From JAVWHP01 sp036639955 (lineage in GTDB: Bacteria; Bacillota_I; Bacilli_A; Erysipelotrichales; Erysipelotrichaceae), in assembly GCA_036639955.1 (NCBI GenBank), contig JAVWHP010000004.1:1-64000 (forward strand): a stretch of DNA of 64,000 bases, written 5' to 3'. The translations under genes and the position numbers were made by a program. Numbering within the stretch: position 1 is the stretch's first letter; each line of letters opens with the position of its first letter. A model generated the notes under the pieces. It was given only the letters and a program-made list of their open reading frames with translations, had not been told where the DNA came from and ran no database searches. This document shows, one piece after another, positions 23,982 through 33,737 of this stretch.

Positions 23982-25802
23982 TTAAATTGTATTACGAATA
24001 AGTTGTTTACGATCATAAGGTGTTAAACCTTTTTTACGTACTCTTAAGAAGTTAGGAGTAATTTCTACTAATTCATCATCATTAATGAATTCTAGAGCTT
24101 CTTCTAAAGTCATAATCTTAGGTGGAACTAAATGCATAGCTTCATCATTACCAGTAGATCTTACTGCAGTAAGTTTTTTATTCTTTAATGGATTTACTTC
24201 CATATCAAGATTTCTAGCACTAACTCCAATAATCATACCTTCATAAACATCACATTGTGGAGAAATAAATAATTGACCACGATCTTGAATATTAAATAAT
24301 GCATAAGTCATAGCAGAACCAGTAGCTGTAGAAATTAAAGCACCATTAGGTCTTTGAGAAATCTCACCTTTATATTGCTCATATCCACAAATACGTCTTA
24401 CTAAAGTACCTTCTCCATGAGTATCATTAATGAATTCATTACGATAACCTAATAAACCACGAGTAGGAGCAGTATAAGTAATTTTACTATAACCATTCTC
24501 TTCATCCATATCAACCATAGTACCTTTTCTTAAATTAAGCTTATTAATTACAGTACCACTATATTGTTCAGGAACTAAAGCAATAACCTCTTCAATAGGT
24601 TCTACTTTCTTTCCGTTTTCATCAATATGCATAATAACCTCAGGTTTAGATACAGCTACTTCATAACCTTCTCTACGCATATTTTCTAATAATATAGAAA
24701 TATGTAATTCACCACGTCCACTAACTCTAAAACAGTCAGCAGCATCAGTAGCTTCAACCTTAAGACCAACATTTACTTCTAATTCTTTTTCTAATCTTTC
24801 TTTTAAATTACGAGAAGTAACAAACTTACCATCTTGTCCTGCAAAAGGAGATTTGTTTACTATGAAGTTCATAGATAGAGTTGGATCTTCAATTTTAATA
24901 GTAGGTAATGGAATTAAGTTATCTTTGTTTAAACATAAAGTTTCTCCAATAGATATATCATTTATACCTGATAATACTACAATATCACCACTTCTAGCTT
25001 CACTTACTTCAGTTCTCTTTAATCCTTCATAAACAAATAGTTTATTAACTTGTTTATTTCTTTGATTTCCAAATACATCACATACTACAACAGTTTGTCC
25101 AGCTTTAAGAACTCCTTGTGTAACTCTACCAATACCTAAACGACCAATATAGTCATCATAAGCTAAAGCAGATACTTGTACTTGTAATGGTTCTTCATCT
25201 AAATTAGGATAAGCTTCTACATGTTTCATTATTGTATCAAATAATGGATCAATGTTTTCACTAGGTTCATCTATTTCATATTGAACGATTCCTCTTTTAG
25301 CAATACCATAAAGAATTGGGAAATCTAATTGCTCATCTGTAGCATTTAAATCTATGAATAAATCATAAACCATATCTACTACTTCAGCAGCTCTTTGATC
25401 TTTTTTATCAATCTTATTTATTAATAGAATAGGACGTAAACCCATCTCTAAAGATTTCTGTAAAACGAAACGTGTCTGAGGCATAGGTCCTTCACTTGAA
25501 TCAACAAGAAGAATAACTGTATCTACAGTCTTAATAATACGTTCTACTTCACTAGAGAAATCAGCATGTCCTGGAGTATCTACGACGTTAATTTTTGTAT
25601 CTTTGTGCATTACACTACAGTTCTTTGAATAGATTGTAATTCCACGTTCTCTTTCAAGATCATTAGAATCCATAACACATGTAGCTACATCTTCATTAGC
25701 TCTAAATACATTACTCTGATTAAGAAATGCATCAACTAATGTAGACTTTCCTGCATCTACGTGGGCAATTACTGCGATGTTAATAATTTTTTGCTTGCTC
25801 AT
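23982..25802 (-). CDS. typA: Translational GTPase TypA/BipA
   Basis: The 606-residue EF-G-like GTPase acts on the ribosome in stress and cold adaptation and in large-subunit assembly. G1 is AHVDAGKSTL, the switch region has RGITI, G3 is VDTPGHADF and G4 is NKIDK, followed by domains II, III, V and the TypA-specific C-terminal domain ending near RKKGLTPYDRKQLI. Length is typical. The longest frame has ATG two codons upstream, but AAGGTGG is too close to it; spacing favours the ATG at 25802. It is monocistronic and has no long inverted repeat. Confidence 0.97.
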   Translation of the reverse strand: MSKQKIINIAVIAHVDAGKSTLVDAFLNQSNVFRANEDVATCVMDSNDLERERGITIYSKNCSVMHKDTKINVVDTPGHADFSSEVERIIKTVDTVILLVDSSEGPMPQTRFVLQKSLEMGLRPILLINKIDKKDQRAAEVVDMVYDLFIDLNATDEQLDFPILYGIAKRGIVQYEIDEPSENIDPLFDTIMKHVEAYPNLDEEPLQVQVSALAYDDYIGRLGIGRVTQGVLKAGQTVVVCDVFGNQRNKQVNKLFVYEGLKRTEVSEARSGDIVVLSGINDISIGETLCLNKDNLIPLPTIKIEDPTLSMNFIVNKSPFAGQDGKFVTSRNLKERLEKELEVNVGLKVEATDAADCFRVSGRGELHISILLENMRREGYEVAVSKPEVIMHIDENGKKVEPIEEVIALVPEQYSGTVINKLNLRKGTMVDMDEENGYSKITYTAPTRGLLGYRNEFINDTHGEGTLVRRICGYEQYKGEISQRPNGALISTATGSAMTYALFNIQDRGQLFISPQCDVYEGMIIGVSARNLDMEVNPLKNKKLTAVRSTGNDEAMHLVPPKIMTLEEALEFINDDELVEITPNFLRVRKKGLTPYDRKQLIRNTI

Positions 25803-25929
25803 TTGCATACCACCTTTTTTAAACTCAGAATATATAATATACTGAATTCGATATAATTACAATTTATTTATGAAAAAAAAGCAATTTTTTCATTGTTTTA
25901 CGTATACTTTAAGGAAACAGGTGAAAAAA

Positions 25930-27204
25930 ATGCGTATTAAGTACTCTTTTATACTAATTTTAATATTAGTCTTTTTAAGTAGTTGTAGTCCTAACAACCA
26001 TAATAATTCAATACAAAACAAACATTTAGCAGGTAATTATGAAAAAGAAATTGAATATAATGATAACTATTTCTATGATATAGCATACCCAAGCTTTAAT
26101 AATCCTAAACTTAATATTATCATTAAAGATTTTACAACAACTTATAAAAATAAGTTTTTAAAAGAATGTAAAACTAATATAAAACAAGGTAGTAGTGAAC
26201 ATATGCCAGAACTTATACTAACATATCGTTCTAATATAAAGAATGAACGATATGTTAGTATTATGTTCACTACTTATTATTCGATAAATTATAGTACTAA
26301 TGTTATAGAAACAATTAACTATGATTTAAAAGAAGATAAATTATTAACTATAGATAGTTTTATAGATAATAAAGATATGGATGTATTAGCTGATAGAGTA
26401 ATAAATAAATTAAAAGATATTAGTGTAGGTGAGCGAATTGAATTAGCACCTATTTCTAGTAATTATAATAACTTTTATTTAGGTGCTAATTCAATTCGCT
26501 TTTTTATTAGGAGTGATGATAATTTAGATGTTAGTATTCCTTATATTAATATAGAGGATATTTGTTGTTTAAGAGATAATAAAGAGGTTGGTATTATTAC
26601 TGATATTTTAAATGTACCTGAAAAGAAAGTAGATCCTAATAAAAAGATGATTGCTTTAAGTTTTGATGATGGTCCTAATAATAGATATACTCCTGAATTA
26701 TTAAATATATTAAAAGAATATAATGCTAGAGCTACATTCTTTGTTTTAGGTGATCATGTAGAAGCTTTTCCTAAAGTATTAGAAAGAATGGTATTAGAAG
26801 GACATGAAATAGGCAATCATACTTTTGATCATAAACAATTATCTAAATTAAAAGATAATGAAATTAAAGAAGAAATAGATAAAACTCAAAAAGCAATTAA
26901 AGCAGTTATAGATTATGAACCAAAATTAATAAGACCTCCATATGGAGAGAAAACAAACAAGATTAGAGCACAATTACCAGATAACTTAACTTTAGTAACA
27001 TGGAGTATAGATACATTAGATTGGAAAAGTAAGAATACTAAAACAGTAGTTAATAAGACATTAAAAGAATGTAAAGACAAGGATATTATACTGATGCATG
27101 ATTTATATCCAACTACATTAGAAGCCGTAAGAATACTAGTTCCAGAATTAATTCAACAAGGTTATCAGTTAGTAACTATATCTGAAATATTAGAAAATCA
27201 ATGA
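25930..27204 (+). CDS. Lipoprotein polysaccharide deacetylase (DUF3298-like plus NodB)
   Basis: The 424-residue protein has a lipoprotein signal peptide (FILILILVFLSSC; lipobox LSSC), a DUF3298/PdaC-like region (about residues 30-215), and a NodB deacetylase domain (about 225-420). NodB motifs are complete: SFDDGPNN (metal Asp), NHTFDH (His pair), RPPYGE, TWSIDTLDW and ILMHDLYP. It probably removes acetyl groups from peptidoglycan outside the membrane, which would protect against lysozyme. CAGGTGA upstream of 25930 selects this ATG over one 60 nt earlier. Two very long inverted repeats lie in the N-terminal half. A paralogue follows. Confidence 0.9.
   Translation: MRIKYSFILILILVFLSSCSPNNHNNSIQNKHLAGNYEKEIEYNDNYFYDIAYPSFNNPKLNIIIKDFTTTYKNKFLKECKTNIKQGSSEHMPELILTYRSNIKNERYVSIMFTTYYSINYSTNVIETINYDLKEDKLLTIDSFIDNKDMDVLADRVINKLKDISVGERIELAPISSNYNNFYLGANSIRFFIRSDDNLDVSIPYINIEDICCLRDNKEVGIITDILNVPEKKVDPNKKMIALSFDDGPNNRYTPELLNILKEYNARATFFVLGDHVEAFPKVLERMVLEGHEIGNHTFDHKQLSKLKDNEIKEEIDKTQKAIKAVIDYEPKLIRPPYGEKTNKIRAQLPDNLTLVTWSIDTLDWKSKNTKTVVNKTLKECKDKDIILMHDLYPTTLEAVRILVPELIQQGYQLVTISEILENQ
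26215..26261 (+). repeat. Intragenic 17-bp inverted repeat
   Basis: Arms 26215-26231 and 26245-26261 are perfect around a 13-nt loop, within the DUF3298-like region of the deacetylase gene. Confidence 0.92.
26432..26500 (+). repeat. Intragenic 21-bp inverted repeat
   Basis: Arms 26432-26452 and 26480-26500 are perfectly complementary around a 27-nt loop. It is the longest stem seen in the window and its right arm is followed by T6 after one base, so it could also terminate transcription. Confidence 0.92.
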
Positions 27205-27284
27205 AATAATAAGAGGTATAATTACTAGTAAAAAGGACATAATTATGATAGAATAATAAATAGTAATAATTATGAGGTGATATT

Positions 27285-28574
27285 ATGAATACAGAGGGAC
27301 ATAGTAGAGTAAAACTAAGCGTTATAGTTTTAGTAGTCTTAGTAGCAATGGTAGCTGTAATAGCATTTATGTTTTTTAAGCTAAAGGGAAATGATGGAGA
27401 TAGCTATAGAAATGTGGATAGTGCTAATAAAAGCGTAGGAACATTAATAAATGAAGTAGATAAAAATGATAAAGGTTATATAGCCTTACATTATCCTAAC
27501 TTTGAAGATGAACAATTAAATAATACTATAAAAGATTATGTAAATAAGATTAAAGAAGAATCTAATAAGAATGTAGATCCAAATATCATATATTTCTTAG
27601 ATTATAGTAGTGAAGAACTATTTGAAAATTATATAGTATTAAGATTGAACTATCAAATAATTAATAGTGAAACAAAAGAAATAAAAGAAAATAGTTATAT
27701 GCTTAATTATGATAAGAAGAGTAAGAAACTACTTAAAGTTGATGATATCTTAAGATTAGATTATGTTAGCAATTTAACTAATATAGCTAAGAATAATAAT
27801 ATTAGTGTTAAAGAAGAAGTAAGTAGTTTTGAAAATTTTATGTTGGGTAAAGATAAGGTTGTATTTTATTTTAATGATTATAAGGATCAAATGGATTTTA
27901 AATATGCTGATTATAAGCGTTATATAAAGCTACAGAACGTTAATATACCATCATTAGCACCAACTACTCCATTAAGCGTAAAAGAACGTAAGATAGATCC
28001 AAAGAAACCGATGATAGCATTAACTTATGATGATGGTCCTTCAGGAGCATTTACGACTGCTATGTTAGATGTATTAGCTAAAGAGAATGTTAGTGCTACT
28101 TTCTTTACATTAGGATCAAGAGTAAAAGAATATCCAGAATTAATTAAAAGAGAATATATGGATGGACACCAAATAGCAAGTCATGGATATGATCATGCAG
28201 ATTTAAGATCATTAGATATGAATGCAACAAAAAAACAAATGTTTGATACATCTGATGCTATATTCTCATTAACTGGATATGATCCTAGTTATGTAAGACC
28301 TCCTTTTGGAGCTGAAAGTGATAATTTACATAGTCTATATGATGAAGACCATATTATATTATGGACAGTAGATACAAGAGATTGGGCAACAAGAAATGCT
28401 GAAGCAATTAAGAACGTAGTACTCGAAAACGTTACAGATGGAAGCATTATATTAATGCATGATATGTACCAACCATCTATTGATGCAACAGAACAATTAA
28501 TACCATTACTAAAAGAAAAAGGCTACCAAATGGTAACTGTAGATGAATTAATAAAATATAAGTATAAAAAATAG
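27285..28574 (+). CDS. Membrane-anchored polysaccharide deacetylase (NodB)
   Basis: This 429-residue paralogue of the preceding gene has an N-terminal membrane anchor (about residues 11-31) in place of a lipobox, a DUF3298-like region and a NodB domain from about residue 240. Motifs: TYDDGPSG, ASHGYDHADL (both metal histidines), RPPFGAESD, LWTVDTRDW and ILMHDMYQ. It should also act on peptidoglycan or another acetylated glycan outside the cell. GAGGTGAT precedes the ATG. The 80-nt gap from the first gene includes a TATAAT, so separate expression is possible. A terminator follows. Confidence 0.9.
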   Translation: MNTEGHSRVKLSVIVLVVLVAMVAVIAFMFFKLKGNDGDSYRNVDSANKSVGTLINEVDKNDKGYIALHYPNFEDEQLNNTIKDYVNKIKEESNKNVDPNIIYFLDYSSEELFENYIVLRLNYQIINSETKEIKENSYMLNYDKKSKKLLKVDDILRLDYVSNLTNIAKNNNISVKEEVSSFENFMLGKDKVVFYFNDYKDQMDFKYADYKRYIKLQNVNIPSLAPTTPLSVKERKIDPKKPMIALTYDDGPSGAFTTAMLDVLAKENVSATFFTLGSRVKEYPELIKREYMDGHQIASHGYDHADLRSLDMNATKKQMFDTSDAIFSLTGYDPSYVRPPFGAESDNLHSLYDEDHIILWTVDTRDWATRNAEAIKNVVLENVTDGSIILMHDMYQPSIDATEQLIPLLKEKGYQMVTVDELIKYKYKK

Positions 28575-28596
28575 GAAGGTTACTTCCTTTTTTTTA
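28573..28596 (+). terminator. Terminator after the second deacetylase
   Basis: The arms aggaag and cttcct with a gtta loop are followed by T8. It starts at the stop codon. Confidence 0.85.
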
Positions 28597-28638
28597 TACT
28601 TAATGTTAAACTCTATATGAAGAAATGGAGATAATAAT

Positions 28639-30285
28639 ATGAAAATAGCAATGATACAAATGAATGTAAACGTCTTAGAATTCAAAACTAACTATAACAA
28701 TATATTGAAATATATTAATAAAGCAAAAGCTGATAAAGCAGATATGGTAATACTACCAGCTCACTGTATAGGAGGATTCTTATTAGGAGAACACTATAAA
28801 AATAATGAACTAATGAAACTATTAAGTAGCTATAATGATTTAATAGCTAAAGAAGCTAAAGATATAGCTATAGTATGGGGTAATATAAAAGCAGTACATA
28901 ACATGATATTTGATTGTATATTCTTTTCTTATAATGGTGATACACAAATGAGTAGTAGAACTTTAAATACTAATAATTATATGAATGAATATAAATATTT
29001 AAATAGTAGTGAAATTACTTCTAATATAGTATATAAAGATATGGTCTTCCACCTAAATTTAGGTATTCTTACTTCAAATGATGGTTGGAATATAAATTTA
29101 ACTAGTAGTAGTTATCCTAACCAACCATCATTTACAAATAGGACTATTTGTGTTAATTCACTAGGTAGTGAATTAACAAGTAAGAATGTTATAGTTTATA
29201 ATGGTGGAAGTTTTATATATGGAGATAATAAGTACTTAACTCAACTACCTTATTCCATAGAACACTATGAACTAATAGAATTAGAGTCTTCTAATTCTAT
29301 TCAATATATGAACTGTAGTAGGCTTACAGCCCTACTACAAGGGATTAGAGACTTTGATAGAATTTGTTTTGGTTCTAAGTTACCTTGGATTATTGGTTTG
29401 TCTGGAGGTTTAGATAGTAGCCTGAGTGCAGCACTCTTAGTTAAAGCATTAGGAAGCGAAAGAGTAATAGGCTATAATTTAGCTACTCACTATAACAGTG
29501 AGTGTACTAAGAATAATGCTAATTACTTAGCTGATAAATTAAATATTAAATGTGTAGATGGTAGTATTGAAAAATTAGTTGAAGCTACTAATATAACACT
29601 TGAAGAATATGGTTATCTAAATGATAAGAATAGTTCATTAACTAATGAGAATATACAAGCAAGATTAAGAGGACATTTACTATCAAGCTTTGCGAGTGTT
29701 GAAGGCGGAGTAGTAGTAAATAATGGAAATAAAGTAGAAGTAGCACTCGGTTACTGTACTATGTATGGAGATAGTATCGGAGCTGTCTCACCATTAGGCG
29801 ATTTAACTAAAGTAGATATCTTTGAAATATGTAGAGAACTAAACGCTGAAAGTGTAATAATTCCAGAATCCCTTTTACCAACAATTGATGGTGATAAAAT
29901 AAAATGGATAATGCCACCAAGTGCTGAACTAAAAGATAAACAATTAGATCCAATGAAGTGGTTTTATCATGATCAATTACTAGATATACTTATGCAAGAA
30001 GGAAATTTATATAGCTATCTAAATTCATATCTAGACGGTACTATTAAAACACAACCTTTATATAAATGGATTAAATACTACGGTCTAGATAACCCAATAG
30101 AATTTGTAAAAGATATAGAATGGTTTACAAGAACGGTTCAACGCAATATATTTAAAAGAGTACAACTTCCACCATGCATTGTTATGAGTAAACATCCATT
30201 TGGAAGTTGTAAAGATGAAGTACAAGGAAGTTATGTTGATCCAATTCAAGAAAATATTTTAAAAGAAATAAATAATATGAAGTAG
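28639..30285 (+). CDS. nadE: NAD synthetase with degenerate nitrilase/glutaminase domain
   Basis: The 548-residue protein has the two-domain form of glutamine-dependent NAD synthetase. The synthetase half has the ATP-pyrophosphatase motif GLSGGLDSSLSAALL near residue 253 and GDLTKVDIFEICREL near 390. The N-terminal half keeps the nitrilase outline (ADMVILP, LGILTSNDGW, VNSLGSELTSKN), but by hand alignment the catalytic Glu, Lys and Cys are Ala41, Ser106 and Ser146. It would then need free ammonia. GGAGATAATA precedes the ATG. Hairpins lie at 29151-29178 and 29314-29339. Confidence 0.88.
   Translation: MKIAMIQMNVNVLEFKTNYNNILKYINKAKADKADMVILPAHCIGGFLLGEHYKNNELMKLLSSYNDLIAKEAKDIAIVWGNIKAVHNMIFDCIFFSYNGDTQMSSRTLNTNNYMNEYKYLNSSEITSNIVYKDMVFHLNLGILTSNDGWNINLTSSSYPNQPSFTNRTICVNSLGSELTSKNVIVYNGGSFIYGDNKYLTQLPYSIEHYELIELESSNSIQYMNCSRLTALLQGIRDFDRICFGSKLPWIIGLSGGLDSSLSAALLVKALGSERVIGYNLATHYNSECTKNNANYLADKLNIKCVDGSIEKLVEATNITLEEYGYLNDKNSSLTNENIQARLRGHLLSSFASVEGGVVVNNGNKVEVALGYCTMYGDSIGAVSPLGDLTKVDIFEICRELNAESVIIPESLLPTIDGDKIKWIMPPSAELKDKQLDPMKWFYHDQLLDILMQEGNLYSYLNSYLDGTIKTQPLYKWIKYYGLDNPIEFVKDIEWFTRTVQRNIFKRVQLPPCIVMSKHPFGSCKDEVQGSYVDPIQENILKEINNMK
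29151..29178 (+). repeat. Intragenic 13-bp hairpin with 2-nt loop in nadE
   Basis: Arms 29151-29163 and 29166-29178 are perfect around gg, within the degenerate glutaminase domain. Confidence 0.88.
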
Positions 30286-30287
30286 TG

Positions 30288-30296
30288 TGCTATAAT
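30288..30296 (+). promoter_or_regulatory. Extended -10 promoter of the AI-2E-family permease
   Basis: TGCTATAAT is an exact TGnTATAAT, located 18 nt before the ATG and just after the nadE stop. Confidence 0.55.
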
Positions 30297-30314
30297 TAAA
30301 GCAGAGGTGATAAT

Positions 30315-31463
30315 ATGAAATACAAATTTGATGACCAAATGAAAAAGAATGTTATGACCTATGGTATTGTAGCTATAATAGCAGTGTTAACATATTTTTT
30401 ATTCTTTAATTATCCAATAGTTAAAAACTTTTTATCAGGATTATTTACTTTGCTATTTCCATTTATATTAGGCTGTGCAATAGCATTTTTACTTAATCAA
30501 CCAATGATATTTGTTGAAAAGAAACTAAGAGCAAAGACTAAACTAAAAGATAAGACAATAAGAAAGATTAGTGCTATAAGCGCTTTAATATTTGGTATAG
30601 CCATTGTTAGCTTGTTTTTGATGTTGTTAATTCCACAACTATTGACTAGTATTAAGTCTTTGGTTAATGAATTTCCAAGTTATTTAAAGCAGTTTGAAAG
30701 CTTTGTAAATGATGTAATAATTAAATATGAATTAGATGCAAACATAATTAATTCACTATTTGGAACTCAACAAGAAATAACAACAAAGATTACTAATTTC
30801 TTTTCTAGTTTAGTACCACAGGTAGTTAATGTATCTTATCAAATGATGAAATCAATATTTAATGTATTACTAGGAATAGTAGCGGGTTTATATTTAATGC
30901 TAGACAAAGAGAAGTTCTTTAGATTTGCTAAAAAAGTAAATTATGCGTTCTTTCCTAAAAATGCAGCAGAATATATAAGAAAACTAACATTAAGAACTAA
31001 TGATATATTTAATAACTTTATTATAGGTAAAGCAATTGATTCATTAATTATAGGTATATTATGTTATGTTGGTATGAGTATTTTACAATTACCTTATGCT
31101 TTATTATTAAGCGTTATAGTTGGTTGTACTAATATGATACCTGTGTTTGGTCCTTTTATAGGAGCTGTTCCTGGTATATTTATATTATTGATTATTAAAC
31201 CGATAGATGCTTTGTGGTTCTCATTATTTATATTGGCTCTACAACAATTTGATGGTAATATTTTAGGACCATTAATTTTAGGTGATAAATTAGGAATTCC
31301 AAGTTTATGTATCTTATTCTCTGTAGTAGTAGGGGGTGGACTATTTGGAGTAGTAGGAATGTTTATTGGAGTACCAACATTTGCTATTATTTATTCAGCA
31401 ATTAAAGAGTATTTAGATTATAGATTAAAAAAGATGGAAGTAGTAGATATTGATCAAACTTGA
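30315..31463 (+). CDS. AI-2E-family (PerM/YtvI-type) membrane transporter
   Basis: The 382-residue protein has about eight membrane helices and the family signatures: a hydrophobic hairpin in the first 60 residues, an extracytoplasmic loop (about residues 110-170), YLMLDKEKFFRFAKK after the third helix, and the C-terminal PFIGAVPGIFILL and GPLILGDKLGIPSLCILFSVVVGGG motifs. Members export autoinducer-2 or act as Na+/H+ antiporters; YtvI is linked to sporulation. The true substrate cannot be read. GAGGTGA precedes the ATG. It ends with a TGA stop and a strong terminator. Confidence 0.88.
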   Translation: MKYKFDDQMKKNVMTYGIVAIIAVLTYFLFFNYPIVKNFLSGLFTLLFPFILGCAIAFLLNQPMIFVEKKLRAKTKLKDKTIRKISAISALIFGIAIVSLFLMLLIPQLLTSIKSLVNEFPSYLKQFESFVNDVIIKYELDANIINSLFGTQQEITTKITNFFSSLVPQVVNVSYQMMKSIFNVLLGIVAGLYLMLDKEKFFRFAKKVNYAFFPKNAAEYIRKLTLRTNDIFNNFIIGKAIDSLIIGILCYVGMSILQLPYALLLSVIVGCTNMIPVFGPFIGAVPGIFILLIIKPIDALWFSLFILALQQFDGNILGPLILGDKLGIPSLCILFSVVVGGGLFGVVGMFIGVPTFAIIYSAIKEYLDYRLKKMEVVDIDQT

Positions 31464-31492
31464 TAAGAAATAAAAAAAATAATAAATAGAAT

Positions 31493-31534
31493 AAGAAAAA
31501 GACTTTACATTAATGATGTAAAGTCTTTTTCTTA
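31493..31534 (+). terminator. Strong terminator after the permease gene
   Basis: Perfect 18-bp arms (31493-31510 and 31516-31533) enclose a 5-nt loop. The right arm contains T5. Confidence 0.88.
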
Positions 31535-31549
31535 TTTTAGGTACTATAT

Positions 31550-31617
31550 ACAGATGAAAGAAATTAAAATTAATTGTTAGTTTATTTAAACTAACAAAAA
31601 CATTAATATACATCTGT
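31550..31617 (-). terminator. Possible 3' structure or terminator of glnN
   Basis: An inner hairpin with perfect 10-bp arms (31574-31583, 31588-31597) is enclosed by outer 7-bp arms (31550-31556, 31611-31617). On the minus strand the inner hairpin is followed by a T-rich tract. It lies 30 nt beyond the glnN stop codon. Confidence 0.5.
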
Positions 31618-31646
31618 CTTCATCACGTATTTAGACATATTTATAA

Positions 31647-33737
31647 TTATTTGACAGAAGTAAACATCTCTTCATATGTTGGGAAAGGATAATTTTCTGT
31701 TGCCATTTCATCTTCTAATTCGTCAATTACTTTACGTAATTGACTCATAGTATCAACAACACATTCATTGAAATACTTACCCTTTTCTTTATTAGTAGGG
31801 AACTTATGGATTTGTTTACCTACGAAATCTAAATTATCATAAGCTACATTTAATTCAGTAAGTTTTTTAGTTAAATGCTTAATATGTTTTTCTAAGAAAT
31901 CATTATCTTGATTTAGAGAATTATAAGCATCAGCATAGAACTTAATTTCTTTAATAAGAGCAGGAAGGAAAGACTTCTTAGTAATCTTTAAGAAAGTATC
32001 TATTTCTACAGCTACAGTTTTGACAAATTGTTCGTAAAGAATTTCCGCGCGCGCTTCAAGTTCATTCTTTTGGTAAACGTTGTTGCGCGTAAAACAAGCT
32101 ATAGCTTTATCTGAGATTAAAGCAGAGATAGATTCATAGTATGTAGGAATATTAGGAAGACCACGTTTAGAAGCTTCATCTAACCATTCAGGAGAATAAC
32201 CATCACCACTAAATAATACTTTATTGTGTTCCTTCATGATAGATGAACATATATCAAGTGATTTTTCTCTAATATCTTGGATATATTTATATTGTTCTAA
32301 TTCATTAGCTATATTACTTAGTTCATCAGCTACAATAGTATTTAATACAATATTAGTAGTAGAAGCAGATAATGAAGAACCTACCATTCTAAATTCAAAC
32401 TTATTACCAGTGAAAGCAAAAGGAGATGTACGATTACGATCACTTGTATCTTTAGGAACAAATGATAGATTAGCTATAGAGAATGTAGCTTCTTCTACAT
32501 TACTAGACAGCTTTACACCACGTGTAAGTTGTGTAAGTATATCTTCTAAGTGTGAACCCATGCATATAGAAACTATTGCAGGAGGAGCCTCATTAGCCCC
32601 TAATCTATGATCATTATTATAACTACTAGCAGCCATCCTTAATAATTCAGGATATTTATCTACAGCCTTAATAACAGCACAAACAAATAATAAGAATCTA
32701 ATATTTTCATGAGGTCTATCCCCAGGTTCTAATAAATTTTGACCATCATCACATACTAATGACCAGTTATTATGTTTCCCAGATCCATTTACACATTTAA
32801 AAGGCTTTTCATGTAATAAACAAGCAAAATGATGTTTATCAGCAATCTTCTTTAACATATCCATAATAATCTGATTTTGATCAACTGCTATATTAGCATC
32901 AGCATATAAAGGCGCAATCTCAAACTGTGCAGGAGCAGCTTCATTATGTTCAGTCTTAGCATATATCCCTAACTTCCATAATTCTTGATCTAATTCTTTC
33001 ATAAACTCTTTTACTCTAGTAGGTATAGATCCATAATAATGATTATCTACCCCTTCACCTTTAGGTGGTACTGCTCCAAATAAAGTTCTTCCAGTATGTA
33101 CTATATCACTTCTTTTATTATATAAATCTTTATCTATTAAAAAGTATTCTTGTTCTAATCCTACCATAACATTTACTCTTTTTATATCTTTATCTTTAAA
33201 TGCATTTACTATTCTTGTTGCTTGATTAGATATTGCTTCTATAGATTTTAATAGTGGTGCTTTCTTATCTAATGTTTCACCATTATAAGATACAAATATT
33301 GTTGGTATACATAATACATTATCTCTTATAAATGCTGGACTTGTACAATCCCAATATGTATATCCTCTTGCTTCAAATGTTGCTCTTAATCCTCCACTTG
33401 GAAAACTCGATGCATCTCCTTCTCCTTTTACTAATGCTTTTCCTGAGAATCTTGTTATCATTTGTCCGTATTCTCCAGGTTCTACAAAACTATCGTGTTT
33501 TTCTGCTGTTGTTCCTGTCATTGGGTGAAACCAATGTGAAAAATGTGTTGCTCCTTTTTCCATTGCCCATGTTTTCATTGCATGTGCTATTGCATCTGCT
33601 GTATTTCTATCTAATGCATCTTCTTTCTTTGTTGCTGTTTTCCAACTCTTATATACAGGGTATGGTAATCTCTCTTTCATTACACTTTCACTAAATAAAT
33701 TTGTTCCGAAATCTTTAAATGGGTGTTCTTCTGTCAT
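31647..33737 (-). CDS. glnN: Type III glutamine synthetase
   Basis: The 696-residue enzyme makes glutamine from glutamate, ammonia and ATP and belongs to the large GSIII (GlnN) class, not the 440-residue GlnA class. Class features include GLRATFEARGYTYWDCTSPA, LEQEYFLID, the ammonia-binding-site region NEAAPAQFEIAP, the ATP-site segment GSGKHNNWSL and NDHRLGANEAPPAIVSI. The length is normal. AGGAGG is 8 nt from the ATG. Codons in the 5' third are much more A-ending than in the 3' part. It is monocistronic and convergent with the permease. Confidence 0.96.
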   Translation of the reverse strand: MTEEHPFKDFGTNLFSESVMKERLPYPVYKSWKTATKKEDALDRNTADAIAHAMKTWAMEKGATHFSHWFHPMTGTTAEKHDSFVEPGEYGQMITRFSGKALVKGEGDASSFPSGGLRATFEARGYTYWDCTSPAFIRDNVLCIPTIFVSYNGETLDKKAPLLKSIEAISNQATRIVNAFKDKDIKRVNVMVGLEQEYFLIDKDLYNKRSDIVHTGRTLFGAVPPKGEGVDNHYYGSIPTRVKEFMKELDQELWKLGIYAKTEHNEAAPAQFEIAPLYADANIAVDQNQIIMDMLKKIADKHHFACLLHEKPFKCVNGSGKHNNWSLVCDDGQNLLEPGDRPHENIRFLLFVCAVIKAVDKYPELLRMAASSYNNDHRLGANEAPPAIVSICMGSHLEDILTQLTRGVKLSSNVEEATFSIANLSFVPKDTSDRNRTSPFAFTGNKFEFRMVGSSLSASTTNIVLNTIVADELSNIANELEQYKYIQDIREKSLDICSSIMKEHNKVLFSGDGYSPEWLDEASKRGLPNIPTYYESISALISDKAIACFTRNNVYQKNELEARAEILYEQFVKTVAVEIDTFLKITKKSFLPALIKEIKFYADAYNSLNQDNDFLEKHIKHLTKKLTELNVAYDNLDFVGKQIHKFPTNKEKGKYFNECVVDTMSQLRKVIDELEDEMATENYPFPTYEEMFTSVK

